A model generated the notes under the pieces. That model ran no database searches. It was not told where the DNA came from and worked only from the letters and a program-made list of their open reading frames with translations. This document shows positions 1-5,735 of a DNA stretch of 6,139 bases, piece by piece. The position numbers and the translations under genes were made by a program. This DNA comes from Chlamydiia bacterium (GTDB taxonomy: Bacteria; Chlamydiota; Chlamydiia; Chlamydiales; SM23-39), in the NCBI GenBank assembly GCA_016194825.1, contig JACQAR010000033.1, forward strand, positions 1 through 6,139. The letters run 5' to 3'. How positions within the stretch are numbered: position 1 is the first letter of the stretch; each line of letters opens with the position of its first letter.

Positions 1-449
1 CCGTAGGCCAGGTGATTTTCTTCATCAACATCTTCATTTTCGGCGCGTACGGCTATATTTTCCACGACTGGCACATTGCTCTGCGCTCGCTCATGACCTA
101 CGTTGTTGCCTTCAAGATGATGGACATTGTGATTGCGGGTCTAGAAGAGCTGAAATCGGTTCTCATCATGTGTTCCAAGCCTGAGAAGCTGAGCAAAATC
201 ATTACGCATGAGCTGGGGCTCGGGCTCACCTTCATCAAAGGCAAGGGGGGCTATACCGGAGAAGATCGCGACATTCTCTTCATCATCGTCGAGCGATTGG
301 ATCTTGCGGAGCTGAAAGAGATTGTGCTGCGGGAAGATCCGAGTGCCTTCATGGCGATAGAGAACCTACACGAGGTCGCCTATGGCCGCACAGCCCGCAT
401 CGCCCTACGCCGCAAAGCCCGCCGCCGCTTCGTCAAAGGCCTCATCTAA
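1..449 (+). CDS. YitT family membrane protein with DUF2179 domain (5' partial)
   Basis: This is the C-terminal part of a YitT-type integral membrane protein; the frame is open to the window edge, so the true start lies upstream. The first ~50 visible residues are hydrophobic (VIFFINIFIFGAYGYIF and a segment ending in VVAFKMMDIVIAG), consistent with the last membrane helices. The remainder matches the cytoplasmic DUF2179 domain typical of the family: a segment containing KIITHELGLGLTFIKGKGGY, then TGEDRDIL, a strand-rich stretch, EDPSAFMAI and the closing NLHEV motif. YitT proteins are multi-pass inner-membrane proteins of poorly known function, presumed transporters. The protein ends with an unusually basic tail (RRKARRRFVKGLI). 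The stop is 17 nt before the DUF4160 gene, so read-through is possible, although base composition changes there. Family assignment is from remembered motifs and is fairly secure; substrate is unknown. Confidence 0.88.
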   Translation, partial: VGQVIFFINIFIFGAYGYIFHDWHIALRSLMTYVVAFKMMDIVIAGLEELKSVLIMCSKPEKLSKIITHELGLGLTFIKGKGGYTGEDRDILFIIVERLDLAELKEIVLREDPSAFMAIENLHEVAYGRTARIALRRKARRRFVKGLI

Positions 450-466
450 GCTGAAGAGGTTGATGA

Positions 467-727
467 ATGCCGGAAATTTGCAGATTTCTTAGTATCATCA
501 TCAAGATGTATTATGATGATCATGCTCCTCCTCATTTCCACGCGGAATACCAAGGAAATAGGGCTATGTTTTCTATAGCGACGGGCATGAAGATAAAAGG
601 GCGCTTTCCAAAAAAACAGGAAGTGCTTGTGAGAGCATGGGCTGTACTCAGAAAAAAAGAATTATTAAAAGCGTGGGAATCGGCTGTGTCGGAACAGCCA
701 CCTAGGAAGATTGCCCCATTGGAGTAA
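467..727 (+). CDS. DUF4160 domain protein (putative toxin-antitoxin-like module member)
   Basis: An 86-residue protein that is essentially one DUF4160 domain of normal length. The hallmark is MYYDDHAPPHFHAEYQG at about residues 14-30, with the conserved aspartates and the HFH histidines. It is followed by a basic stretch, an AWAVLRKKELLKAW helix with W58 and W70, and the terminal PPRKIAPLE typical of the family. The start is supported by an AAGAGG ribosome-binding site at 454-459, 7 nt before the ATG. It is followed after only 2 nt by a DUF2442 gene; this pairing recurs in many bacteria and is often annotated as a possible type II toxin-antitoxin module, but I know of no firm biochemical function. 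The conserved His/Asp cluster could be catalytic or metal-binding (inference). Base composition is more AT-rich than the neighbours, fitting acquisition by transfer. Confidence 0.9.
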   Translation: MPEICRFLSIIIKMYYDDHAPPHFHAEYQGNRAMFSIATGMKIKGRFPKKQEVLVRAWAVLRKKELLKAWESAVSEQPPRKIAPLE

Positions 728-729
728 AA

Positions 730-1053
730 ATGCTACACGAAATCAAGAAAGTAGAACATATCGGTGGGTACAAACTGAAGCTTTATTTTAGAAATGGCAA
801 GATTAAGATCTTTGATATGGAAGATCGATTAAGGACCGCTAAAAATATGTTTTTGCCGCTAAAGGATGTGGATTTTTTCAGCAAGGTCAAATGTGAAGAT
901 GGCACCATTGTATGGCCCAACGGTGTTGATTTATGCCCAGAGATGTTGTTCAAGTGCAGCAAAGACATTCCGAAAGAGAGAAGAAAACGATCAAGCTCTC
1001 CAGCGTCAAAAAGGAAAAGCAAAAATCGTAGCAAGAAGCTGTTTTTCAAATAG
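730..1053 (+). CDS. DUF2442 domain protein with lysine/arginine-rich C-terminal tail
   Basis: A 107-residue protein whose first ~75 residues are a DUF2442 domain: the LKLYFRNGKIKIFDM strand pair (residues 16-30), FLPLKDVDFFSKV (41-53), and the signature TIVWPNGVDLCPEML (59-73). It starts 2 nt after the DUF4160 stop, and its likely ribosome-binding site (GGAG, 721-724) lies inside the end of that gene, so the two are almost certainly co-translated. DUF2442 domains are in some proteins fused to a helix-turn-helix domain, which suggests a regulatory or antitoxin-like role; that role is inferred. The odd part is residues 77-107, where 14 of 31 residues are Lys or Arg with several serines. This exceeds the usual domain length and is not a recognisable HTH; it might bind nucleic acid or be a degenerate extension. 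Confidence 0.87.
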   Translation: MLHEIKKVEHIGGYKLKLYFRNGKIKIFDMEDRLRTAKNMFLPLKDVDFFSKVKCEDGTIVWPNGVDLCPEMLFKCSKDIPKERRKRSSSPASKRKSKNRSKKLFFK

Positions 1054-1063
1054 CAAGCCATTC

Positions 1064-1087
1064 GGTTAGCAAAAAATTCCACTAACC
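1064..1087. other. Weak inverted repeat between DUF2442 and Nudix genes
   Basis: GGTTAG (1064-1069) can pair with CTAACC (1082-1087) around a 12-nt AT-rich loop, 10 nt after the DUF2442 stop. The stem is only six pairs and is not followed by a T run, so it is a poor intrinsic terminator. It could equally be a small operator-like dyad for the downstream gene. Confidence 0.25.
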
Positions 1088-1122
1088 TCTAAAGTGTATG
1101 TCGATTCAAATCTTGAGGTGAA

Positions 1123-2040
1123 ATGATGGCGTTACGTGTATTCGGAGCTGGTATTGTCGGAGCCTGTGTCGTTCTCTATAAAATGTGGGGAGCTCCTCAC
1201 AACCCCCAAGACCCGCAAATAGCGAACATAGCCGCTTCCCATATACAGACAGCCCCCAATGCATCAACCGCGATTGCTTCTGATCGAGTGAGGCAAGAAA
1301 GCGAAGATCGATATACGAAATATCTCGCTCTTTTAGCCCAATACGCATGGCCTAAAGGATCTTGGGAAAATGGCGAAATCGAAATCATCGATGATGTACA
1401 GGCAATCCCTCAAATAGAAGCGCAGCGCTATCAACAGCTTTGCTCGAAGGGATTGCCAATGGAAGAGGCGTGGAATTCGAGTCGAGTGGGAATCGTAACC
1501 GAGGACATGTACACGATTTTAGTGCGGGATGCAGTAAAATTCCCAAACGGACGAACAGGCACTTTTTTTAGATATATTTGGAAAAGTCCGGATCATCAGG
1601 CATCGGGTGCAGCGGTTCTACCCATTACTTCTGATGGAAGAGTTGTGCTGATTCTGAAGTACCGACACGCAACTCGTTCCTGGGAATTTGAACTCCCTCG
1701 TGGAGCAAAAGAACGGGGGGAAACAATGGAACAGGCCATTCGTCGAAGGCTGCAGGAAGAGACGGGCTGGGTTGCAGGTGCATGTGAAGAGTTGGGAAGG
1801 CTCACCGTCAATACGTCTGCTGAAGGGCAAAGAGTTCCTGTCTACATTGCAAAGTTAGATCACCTAGAATCGGCCAAAGAAGTCGAGGGCGCCATCCAAG
1901 GGGTGTATTATTTTACTAAAGAAGAAGTTCTGGAAGGGCTTAAAGTGGGCTACCTGAAGGTCGAGGACAAGCAGCACCCCTTTTGCGGGGCTTTTGAAGC
2001 CTATGCTCTATTGCAGGCCATGCTGAGACAAGCTATTTAA
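1123..2040 (+). CDS. Nudix hydrolase with N-terminal membrane anchor, ADP-ribose pyrophosphatase-like
   Basis: A 305-residue protein (numbered from the first Met). Residues 4-22 are hydrophobic (ALRVFGAGIVGACVVLYKMW) and probably act as a signal anchor; Cys15 after VGA weakly resembles a lipobox, but hydrophobic residues follow it. Residues ~25-75 look like a low-complexity linker. The Nudix fold spans about 155-300, with WEFELPRG leading into the Nudix box at 194-216 (G194, E200, R208, E212, E213, G215). The box departs from consensus: position 209, normally Glu in REUXEE, is Arg (RRLQEETGW). Nudix enzymes cleave nucleoside diphosphates linked to another moiety; the WE-x-PRG context resembles ADP-ribose/sugar-nucleotide pyrophosphatases, but substrate cannot be read from sequence. 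Two ATGs are adjacent; the second (1126) is better spaced from GAGGTG (1115-1120). It has its own 69-nt upstream gap and may be separately transcribed. Confidence 0.88.
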   Translation: MMALRVFGAGIVGACVVLYKMWGAPHNPQDPQIANIAASHIQTAPNASTAIASDRVRQESEDRYTKYLALLAQYAWPKGSWENGEIEIIDDVQAIPQIEAQRYQQLCSKGLPMEEAWNSSRVGIVTEDMYTILVRDAVKFPNGRTGTFFRYIWKSPDHQASGAAVLPITSDGRVVLILKYRHATRSWEFELPRGAKERGETMEQAIRRRLQEETGWVAGACEELGRLTVNTSAEGQRVPVYIAKLDHLESAKEVEGAIQGVYYFTKEEVLEGLKVGYLKVEDKQHPFCGAFEAYALLQAMLRQAI

Positions 2041-2082
2041 AAAATCGCTCATTTCTTGTGTCGGATGAAGCGCGGGCCTCCA

Positions 2083-2157
2083 GGGCGCACATTTTTCCCC
2101 TTCGGGTCTCTACAGTGTATTACGAATTGAAGGCCCGAAGGGGCTAAATCTGCGCCC
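2083..2157. repeat. Long imperfect inverted repeat (24-nt arms)
   Basis: The arm at 2083-2106 (GGGCGCAC...CCCCTTCGGG) is complementary to 2134-2157 (CCCGAAGGGG...TGCGCCC) at 21 of 24 positions, with a 27-nt loop. It begins 42 nt after the Nudix stop, so it could halt transcription or stabilise the 3' end of that mRNA, but there is no T run after either arm. It more likely belongs to the palindromic repeat block that fills this gap. Confidence 0.75.
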
Positions 2158-2190
2158 CGGGGGGACCCACGAAGTGGGGCCTGGGCGCAG
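2150..2190. repeat. Nested inverted repeat (outer CTGCGCCC/GGGCGCAG)
   Basis: CTGCGCCC (2150-2157) pairs perfectly with GGGCGCAG (2183-2190). An inner stem CCCAC/GTGGG (2166-2170 with 2174-2178) has a GAA loop. The left arm is the same segment used by the 2083-2157 inverted repeat, so the two foldings exclude each other. Confidence 0.7.
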
Positions 2191-2195
2191 CCCGA

Positions 2196-2352
2196 GACTG
2201 GTTATGGCACAGAGAAATCGGGGCGCATGAAGCGAGGAGCGGTACAAAAGTACCGCGAGGAGCCAGCCCCGATAGGTCGCGCTTCTGCCGCAAACGCAGT
2301 TTGCGGTTTTTGGAATAAGGAGCGCGACCGGTTATCAAAGCCAGAACCAGTC
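2196..2352. repeat. Cloverleaf-like palindromic element A (157 nt), MITE- or REP-like
   Basis: An outer inverted repeat (GACTGGTTATGGC at 2196-2208 against GCCAGAACCAGTC at 2340-2352, 12 of 13 pairs) encloses two double hairpins. The first has outer stem ATCGGGGC/GCCCCGAT (2217-2224 with 2266-2273) and inner stem GCGGTAC-AAAA-GTACCGC (2239-2256). The second has outer stem GGTCGCGC/GCGCGACC (2275-2282 with 2322-2329) and inner stem CCGCAAAC-GCA-GTTTGCGG (2288-2306). GCGAGGAGC occurs as a direct repeat on both sides of the first inner hairpin (2232-2240 and 2255-2263). It encodes no credible protein. The architecture suggests a non-autonomous mobile or extragenic palindromic element, or a structured RNA; sequence alone cannot decide which. 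Confidence 0.7.
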
Positions 2353-2368
2353 CCCTGGGGCGCAGGGG
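2352..2368. repeat. Short GC hairpin next to element A
   Basis: CCCCTG (2352-2357) pairs with CAGGGG (2363-2368) around a GGGCG loop. It also carries another copy of the GGGCGCAG arm (2358-2365) seen earlier in the block. Confidence 0.5.
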
Positions 2369-2456
2369 TGGAGCGAGAGCGAAACATCCCGACGCCTATA
2401 TTCACTACAAACTTCTTCGCCAATAGTTTTTTGATTCGTGATCTCTTGATAATTCC

Positions 2457-2485
2457 TTGAATCGATAGCCACAATCCAGTAAGAT
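2457..2485 (+). promoter_or_regulatory. Candidate sigma70-type promoter for the DUF1186-uvrB unit
   Basis: TTGAAT (2457-2462) and TAAGAT (2480-2485) are separated by 17 nt, each matching 4 of 6 positions of the -35 and -10 consensus. Transcription would start around 2490, leaving a very short leader before the ATG at 2498. This agrees with the lack of a clear ribosome-binding site there. Weak matches in AT-rich DNA are common, so this remains tentative. Confidence 0.3.
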
Positions 2486-2497
2486 GACAAATCTATT

Positions 2498-3322
2498 ATG
2501 AGTATAGCTACTACAACAGATACAGATCTGCTCCTCGATTCATTGCACGATGCATATGAATATATCCCTAAACGGGCCATCCGCTATTTTATAGATCCGG
2601 ACCATAAGGCCCAAGCCGCCACCCTCCTCCTCACAGAAATGGAAGAAGTATTGGCAGACCCCTCTTTCTTTGCCGAAGATATGAGCCAGTTCCTCTTCCA
2701 CGCCATGATGATCTTGGGTCATCTGCACGAAGAAGATGCAATCCCTCTCTTTAAAAAAGTAGGGTATTTGGAGAATCATGCGGTCAACGAATTTTTAGGC
2801 TCTCGCCTCTTTGATAGCGTGCCCCACGCCTTTGCAGAGCTTTTCAAACACCGCATCGATGAGCTCAAAGCGCTCATTGAAGATGCAGGTCAAAATCCCA
2901 TGATCCGAGCAAGCCAGCTGCAAACACTCATGGTGCTGTATGGAAGTGGCCAGCTGCAACGAGAAGATCTCGTCTCCTATTTCCTGACTCTGCTCCAAAA
3001 TCGAAAAGAGAAAACTCCCCATATCTACGATCTCATAGCCGCAGCAGCCACTGTGCTCCATCCGAAAGAGATGATCGACGAGCTCCGCGCAGCCTATGAT
3101 GAAGGCTACATCAATCCTGAGCAAATCGCTCTCTCCGAAATTGAGGAAATTCTCGACGATCCTGTGGAAGAATTCTCTGATCACGCCCGAGAGGCATTCC
3201 ACGCCGATCTAGAGGATCTATTGGCCCATTATGAAAAAATCATGGGCAAAAAACACTTTTTTGAGCGGAACGACCCTTGTCCCTGCTGCAGCGGACTGAA
3301 ATATAAAAAATGCTGCTATTGA
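2498..3322 (+). CDS. DUF1186 protein with C-terminal SEC-C zinc-binding motif
   Basis: A 274-residue, mostly acidic and helical protein. The body (about residues 10-245) resembles DUF1186 proteins, a helical-repeat-like family; ...PHAFAELFKHRIDELKALIED (108-128) and later helices fit that picture. Residues 258-273 form a SEC-C motif (NDPCPCCSGLKYKKCC), the zinc-binding module also found at the C-terminus of SecA and on many unrelated proteins. Canonical SEC-C reads CPCGSG; here the Gly is Cys264, giving an extra cysteine beside the CxC...CC ligands. There is no signal peptide, so it is probably cytosolic; the function of this family is not established. The ATG at 2498 lacks a strong ribosome-binding site. 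Its 3' end overlaps uvrB by 13 nt in a different frame, implying co-transcription and probably coupled translation, though not necessarily a shared function. Confidence 0.85.
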   Translation: MSIATTTDTDLLLDSLHDAYEYIPKRAIRYFIDPDHKAQAATLLLTEMEEVLADPSFFAEDMSQFLFHAMMILGHLHEEDAIPLFKKVGYLENHAVNEFLGSRLFDSVPHAFAELFKHRIDELKALIEDAGQNPMIRASQLQTLMVLYGSGQLQREDLVSYFLTLLQNRKEKTPHIYDLIAAAATVLHPKEMIDELRAAYDEGYINPEQIALSEIEEILDDPVEEFSDHAREAFHADLEDLLAHYEKIMGKKHFFERNDPCPCCSGLKYKKCCY

Positions 3323-5316
3323 AAGCCGATTTTTCGCCTGCGGGAGACCAACCGCAGGCCATTGAGAAGCTCGTACAGGGAATCCGGGCATCCAAAAAAA
3401 CACAGGTATTGCTCGGCGTGACTGGCTCGGGAAAAACTTATACGATGGCCAATGTCATTGCCCAAGTGCAAAAGCCGACGTTGGTGCTCGCCCACAATAA
3501 AACACTCGCGGCACAGCTCTACCAAGAATTCAAGACCTTTTTCCCTAATAATGCGGTCGAATACTTCGTCTCTTACTACGACTATTACCAACCGGAAGCT
3601 TACATTGCCCGCACCGATACCTATATCGAAAAAGATCTCGCCATCAACGATCGGATTGAAAAAATGCGCCTCAGCGCAACCCGCTCACTCATCGAGCGCT
3701 CCGATGTGATCATTGTCTCCTCTGTCTCTTGTATCTACGGGTTGGGAACTCCTGAATACTACAGCCAGATGTTGTTGAAGTTGACTCTCAATCAGCAGGT
3801 GCGCCGCGATGATGTGCTGCTCCATCTCGTGGAGATGCACTATACTCGAAGCGACTATGATTTAGCGCGCGCTACCTTCCGCGCTCGGGGCGATATCCTC
3901 GAGATCGTCCCTGCTTATGAAGATGATCTGGCCTATCGCATCGAATTTTTTGGCGATGTAGTAGAACGGCTCAGCGAGATCGACCCTCTCACAGGCAAAG
4001 TGCGCAAGCGGCTGGAAACGGTGACCCTCTACCCAGGTTCTCACTACGTGACTCCGGAAAATATCCGCATGCTTGCCATTGAGACCGTCCGTAAAGAGCT
4101 CGTCGAGAGAATCGCCTTCTTTGAAAAAGAACATCGCCTCATCGAAGCACAAAGGATCCGTGAGAGGACCAATTACGATATTGAGATGATCAAAGAAATT
4201 GGCTTTTGTAAGGGGATTGAGAACTACTCGCGCCACTTTAGCCGCCGCAATCCGGGCGATCCGCCCCCTTGCCTGCTCGATTATTTCCCAGAAGATTTTC
4301 TCTTTATCATCGATGAATCGCATCAAACACTGCCGCAGCTGCATGCGATGTACAACGGCGATCGCGCTCGCAAGCAGGCGCTGGTGGAATTCGGTTTTCG
4401 TCTTCCGTCGGCTTTTGATAACCGTCCCCTCAAATTCGAAGAGACCTACCAGAAATTCAGGCAAGTGCTCTATGTCTCTGCGACTCCCGGTGCCTGGGAA
4501 GTAGCGGAGGCAGGAGGAGATATTGTCGAACAGATCATCCGTCCCACGGGGTTACTCGACCCCTCCATGGAGCTCAGACCTGCTACAAACCAGATCGATG
4601 ATTGTTTGGAAGAGATCCGCCGCGAAGCAGAGCAGCAGGGGCGCATTTTGGTAACCACGCTCACGAAAAAACTCTCGGAAGATCTCACCAAATACCTCAC
4701 TGAAATTGGCGTGAAGGCCAAATATCTCCACTCGGATATCGATACACTTGAGCGAATGCGCATTCTCAAGTCGCTCAGGCTAGGAGAATTTGATGTTCTT
4801 GTGGGCATCAACCTTCTGCGAGAGGGGCTCGACTTGCCAGAGGTTTCTCTAGTTGTGATTCTCGATGCAGATAAAGAAGGATTTCTCCGTTCTGAGACAG
4901 CGCTAATCCAAACCTGCGGTCGGGCCGCGCGTAACGTACGAGGACGGGTGATTCTCTATGCCGATAAAAAGACGGCTGCCATTCAAAGCGCGATGCGGAT
5001 CACCCAAGAGCGACGCTTTACTCAACAAAAATTCAACGAAGAGCATGGGATCATTCCCCGCAGTGTCAAACGAGAAACCGTGGCCTCATTGGAGGAGAGT
5101 TTTGGCTTTGCAGAGGAGCCGCCACAGCCTATTGCTCCTACGGCAGCGAAAGTGGACTTCAACATCCCGAATCTGGAGACCAAGATCCGCGAGTGTGAAA
5201 CCGAGATGCGGCGTGCAGCGAAAGAGTTGCGCTTCGAAGATGCCGCTCGTGCCCGTGATCTGATGCGTTACTATCAAAACCTCGAACTCATGAAAACCGA
5301 CTCTCCATCGAATTGA
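3310..5316 (+). CDS. uvrB: UvrB, excision nuclease ABC subunit B
   Basis: Complete 668-residue UvrB (E. coli UvrB is 673). It is the damage-verifying ATPase of nucleotide excision repair: delivered to lesions by UvrA, it inserts a beta-hairpin between the strands and recruits UvrC for incision. Visible in order: the DFSPAGDQPQAI N-terminal motif (7-18), Walker A GVTGSGKT (36-43), the beta-hairpin region with YYDYYQPEAY (89-98), the UvrA-interaction domain (about 150-250), Walker B DESH (335-338), YVSATPG (388-394), GINLLREGLD (499-508), QTCGRAARN (534-542), and a C-terminal UVR domain (about 621-660) for UvrC contact. All key motifs are intact. The ATG at 3310 lies inside the preceding gene; a TTG at 3319 is an alternative start that would remove three residues. 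Expression probably depends on the upstream DUF1186 gene. Motif wording looks chlamydial. Confidence 0.98.
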   Translation: MLLLKADFSPAGDQPQAIEKLVQGIRASKKTQVLLGVTGSGKTYTMANVIAQVQKPTLVLAHNKTLAAQLYQEFKTFFPNNAVEYFVSYYDYYQPEAYIARTDTYIEKDLAINDRIEKMRLSATRSLIERSDVIIVSSVSCIYGLGTPEYYSQMLLKLTLNQQVRRDDVLLHLVEMHYTRSDYDLARATFRARGDILEIVPAYEDDLAYRIEFFGDVVERLSEIDPLTGKVRKRLETVTLYPGSHYVTPENIRMLAIETVRKELVERIAFFEKEHRLIEAQRIRERTNYDIEMIKEIGFCKGIENYSRHFSRRNPGDPPPCLLDYFPEDFLFIIDESHQTLPQLHAMYNGDRARKQALVEFGFRLPSAFDNRPLKFEETYQKFRQVLYVSATPGAWEVAEAGGDIVEQIIRPTGLLDPSMELRPATNQIDDCLEEIRREAEQQGRILVTTLTKKLSEDLTKYLTEIGVKAKYLHSDIDTLERMRILKSLRLGEFDVLVGINLLREGLDLPEVSLVVILDADKEGFLRSETALIQTCGRAARNVRGRVILYADKKTAAIQSAMRITQERRFTQQKFNEEHGIIPRSVKRETVASLEESFGFAEEPPQPIAPTAAKVDFNIPNLETKIRECETEMRRAAKELRFEDAARARDLMRYYQNLELMKTDSPSN

Positions 5317-5320
5317 GGGA

Positions 5321-5339
5321 CTGACTCAAATCGAGTCGG
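5321..5339. terminator. Small hairpin between convergent genes (weak terminator candidate)
   Basis: CTGACTC (5321-5327) pairs with GAGTCGG (5333-5339), seven pairs including one G-T, with a 5-nt loop, 4 nt after the uvrB stop and downstream of the convergent minus-strand gene. Position suggests a shared terminator, but neither strand has a T run directly after the stem, so intrinsic termination would be weak. Confidence 0.35.
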
Positions 5340-5369
5340 CCCATGCGCGCAATAAAAACCCCATCATAC

Positions 5370-5735
5370 TTAGCAGCCGTAGCAGAGGCGAATCCCAAAA
5401 TAGCATCTCAATATCGCCATATAGATGACAGATGCACCTCCGGCTATGCTGGCTCCTGCCAAGAGTTGTCCAGGACCGTTATTTCGATCAGCAGTCAATG
5501 CTACGGCTAGACCTGTCCCAGCAATGGCCAAATAAGCGCAGCTAGTAATGAGAAGCTGGGTTTTAGTTGGCCTACATACGCTTACTTCCTGCCCCGAAGT
5601 GAGAGAAGCACGTTCTCCATATTGGGCAGAGTTTGCACCTTCGGTAGGCTCTCTACGGTCAGCGGAAGCGGGGTTGGGAATAATCATAGCGGCTATCACT
5701 AGGGTACCTGATGGGGGCGCTGCTTGGTATGCCAT
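5370..5735 (-). CDS. Small two-helix membrane protein, Inc-like (hypothetical)
   Basis: I do not recognise a family. The 121-residue protein has a polar, proline/serine-containing N-terminal half and two hydrophobic segments close together: about 60-80 (QLLITSCAYLAIAGTGLAVAL) and 91-109 (LLAGASIAGGASVIYMAIL), joined by a 10-residue polar turn (TADRNNGPGQ). It ends in a cysteine-rich tail (RCYFGIRLCYGC). A bilobed hydrophobic domain with a short turn is the hallmark used to predict chlamydial inclusion-membrane (Inc) proteins, which are secreted by type III secretion; that role here is inference. Small holin-like or plain inner-membrane proteins are alternatives. The start is well supported: on the minus strand a GGAG lies 7 nt before the ATG, with TATGAT and TATAAA sequences further upstream as possible -10 elements. 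It is transcribed towards uvrB and seems monocistronic. Confidence 0.72.
   Translation of the reverse strand: MAYQAAPPSGTLVIAAMIIPNPASADRREPTEGANSAQYGERASLTSGQEVSVCRPTKTQLLITSCAYLAIAGTGLAVALTADRNNGPGQLLAGASIAGGASVIYMAILRCYFGIRLCYGC

Larger units (their letters stand above)
2041..2497. other. 457-nt intergenic region dominated by GC-rich hairpins; no credible gene
   Basis: The gap between the Nudix and DUF1186 genes contains a chain of at least five inverted repeats (itemised separately) from about 2083 to 2368. An AT-rich stretch of about 130 nt follows, which probably contains the promoter of the downstream operon. Open frames crossing the region on both strands encode low-complexity, repeat-derived sequence without ribosome-binding sites or recognisable domains. 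Confidence 0.8.

Noticed and set aside
1126..1170. Lipoprotein signal in the Nudix protein (VGAC)
   Set aside because: Hydrophobic residues follow the cysteine and the stretch before it is very short, so a signal anchor is more likely.
2083..2157. Intrinsic terminator of the Nudix gene
   Set aside because: The stem is long, but neither strand has a following T run and the loop is 27 nt, so it is reported as an inverted repeat instead.
2196..2352. tRNA or CRISPR array
   Set aside because: The cloverleaf appearance is too large for a tRNA, with no anticodon arm, T-arm consensus or CCA end. The repeats are nested inverted repeats, not regularly spaced direct repeats with unique spacers.
2227..2460. 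77-residue plus-strand open frame in the hairpin region
   Set aside because: It runs through the nested hairpins, has no recognisable domain, and its composition mirrors the repeats.
2202..2474. 90-residue minus-strand open frame in the hairpin region
   Set aside because: It overlaps the same palindromic block and the likely promoter region, with no conserved motif.
2795..3202. 135-residue minus-strand open frame
   Set aside because: Antisense to the DUF1186 gene, with no recognisable domain.
3862..4464. 200-residue minus-strand open frame
   Set aside because: It lies entirely antisense to conserved uvrB codons; the length is a by-product of uvrB codon use.
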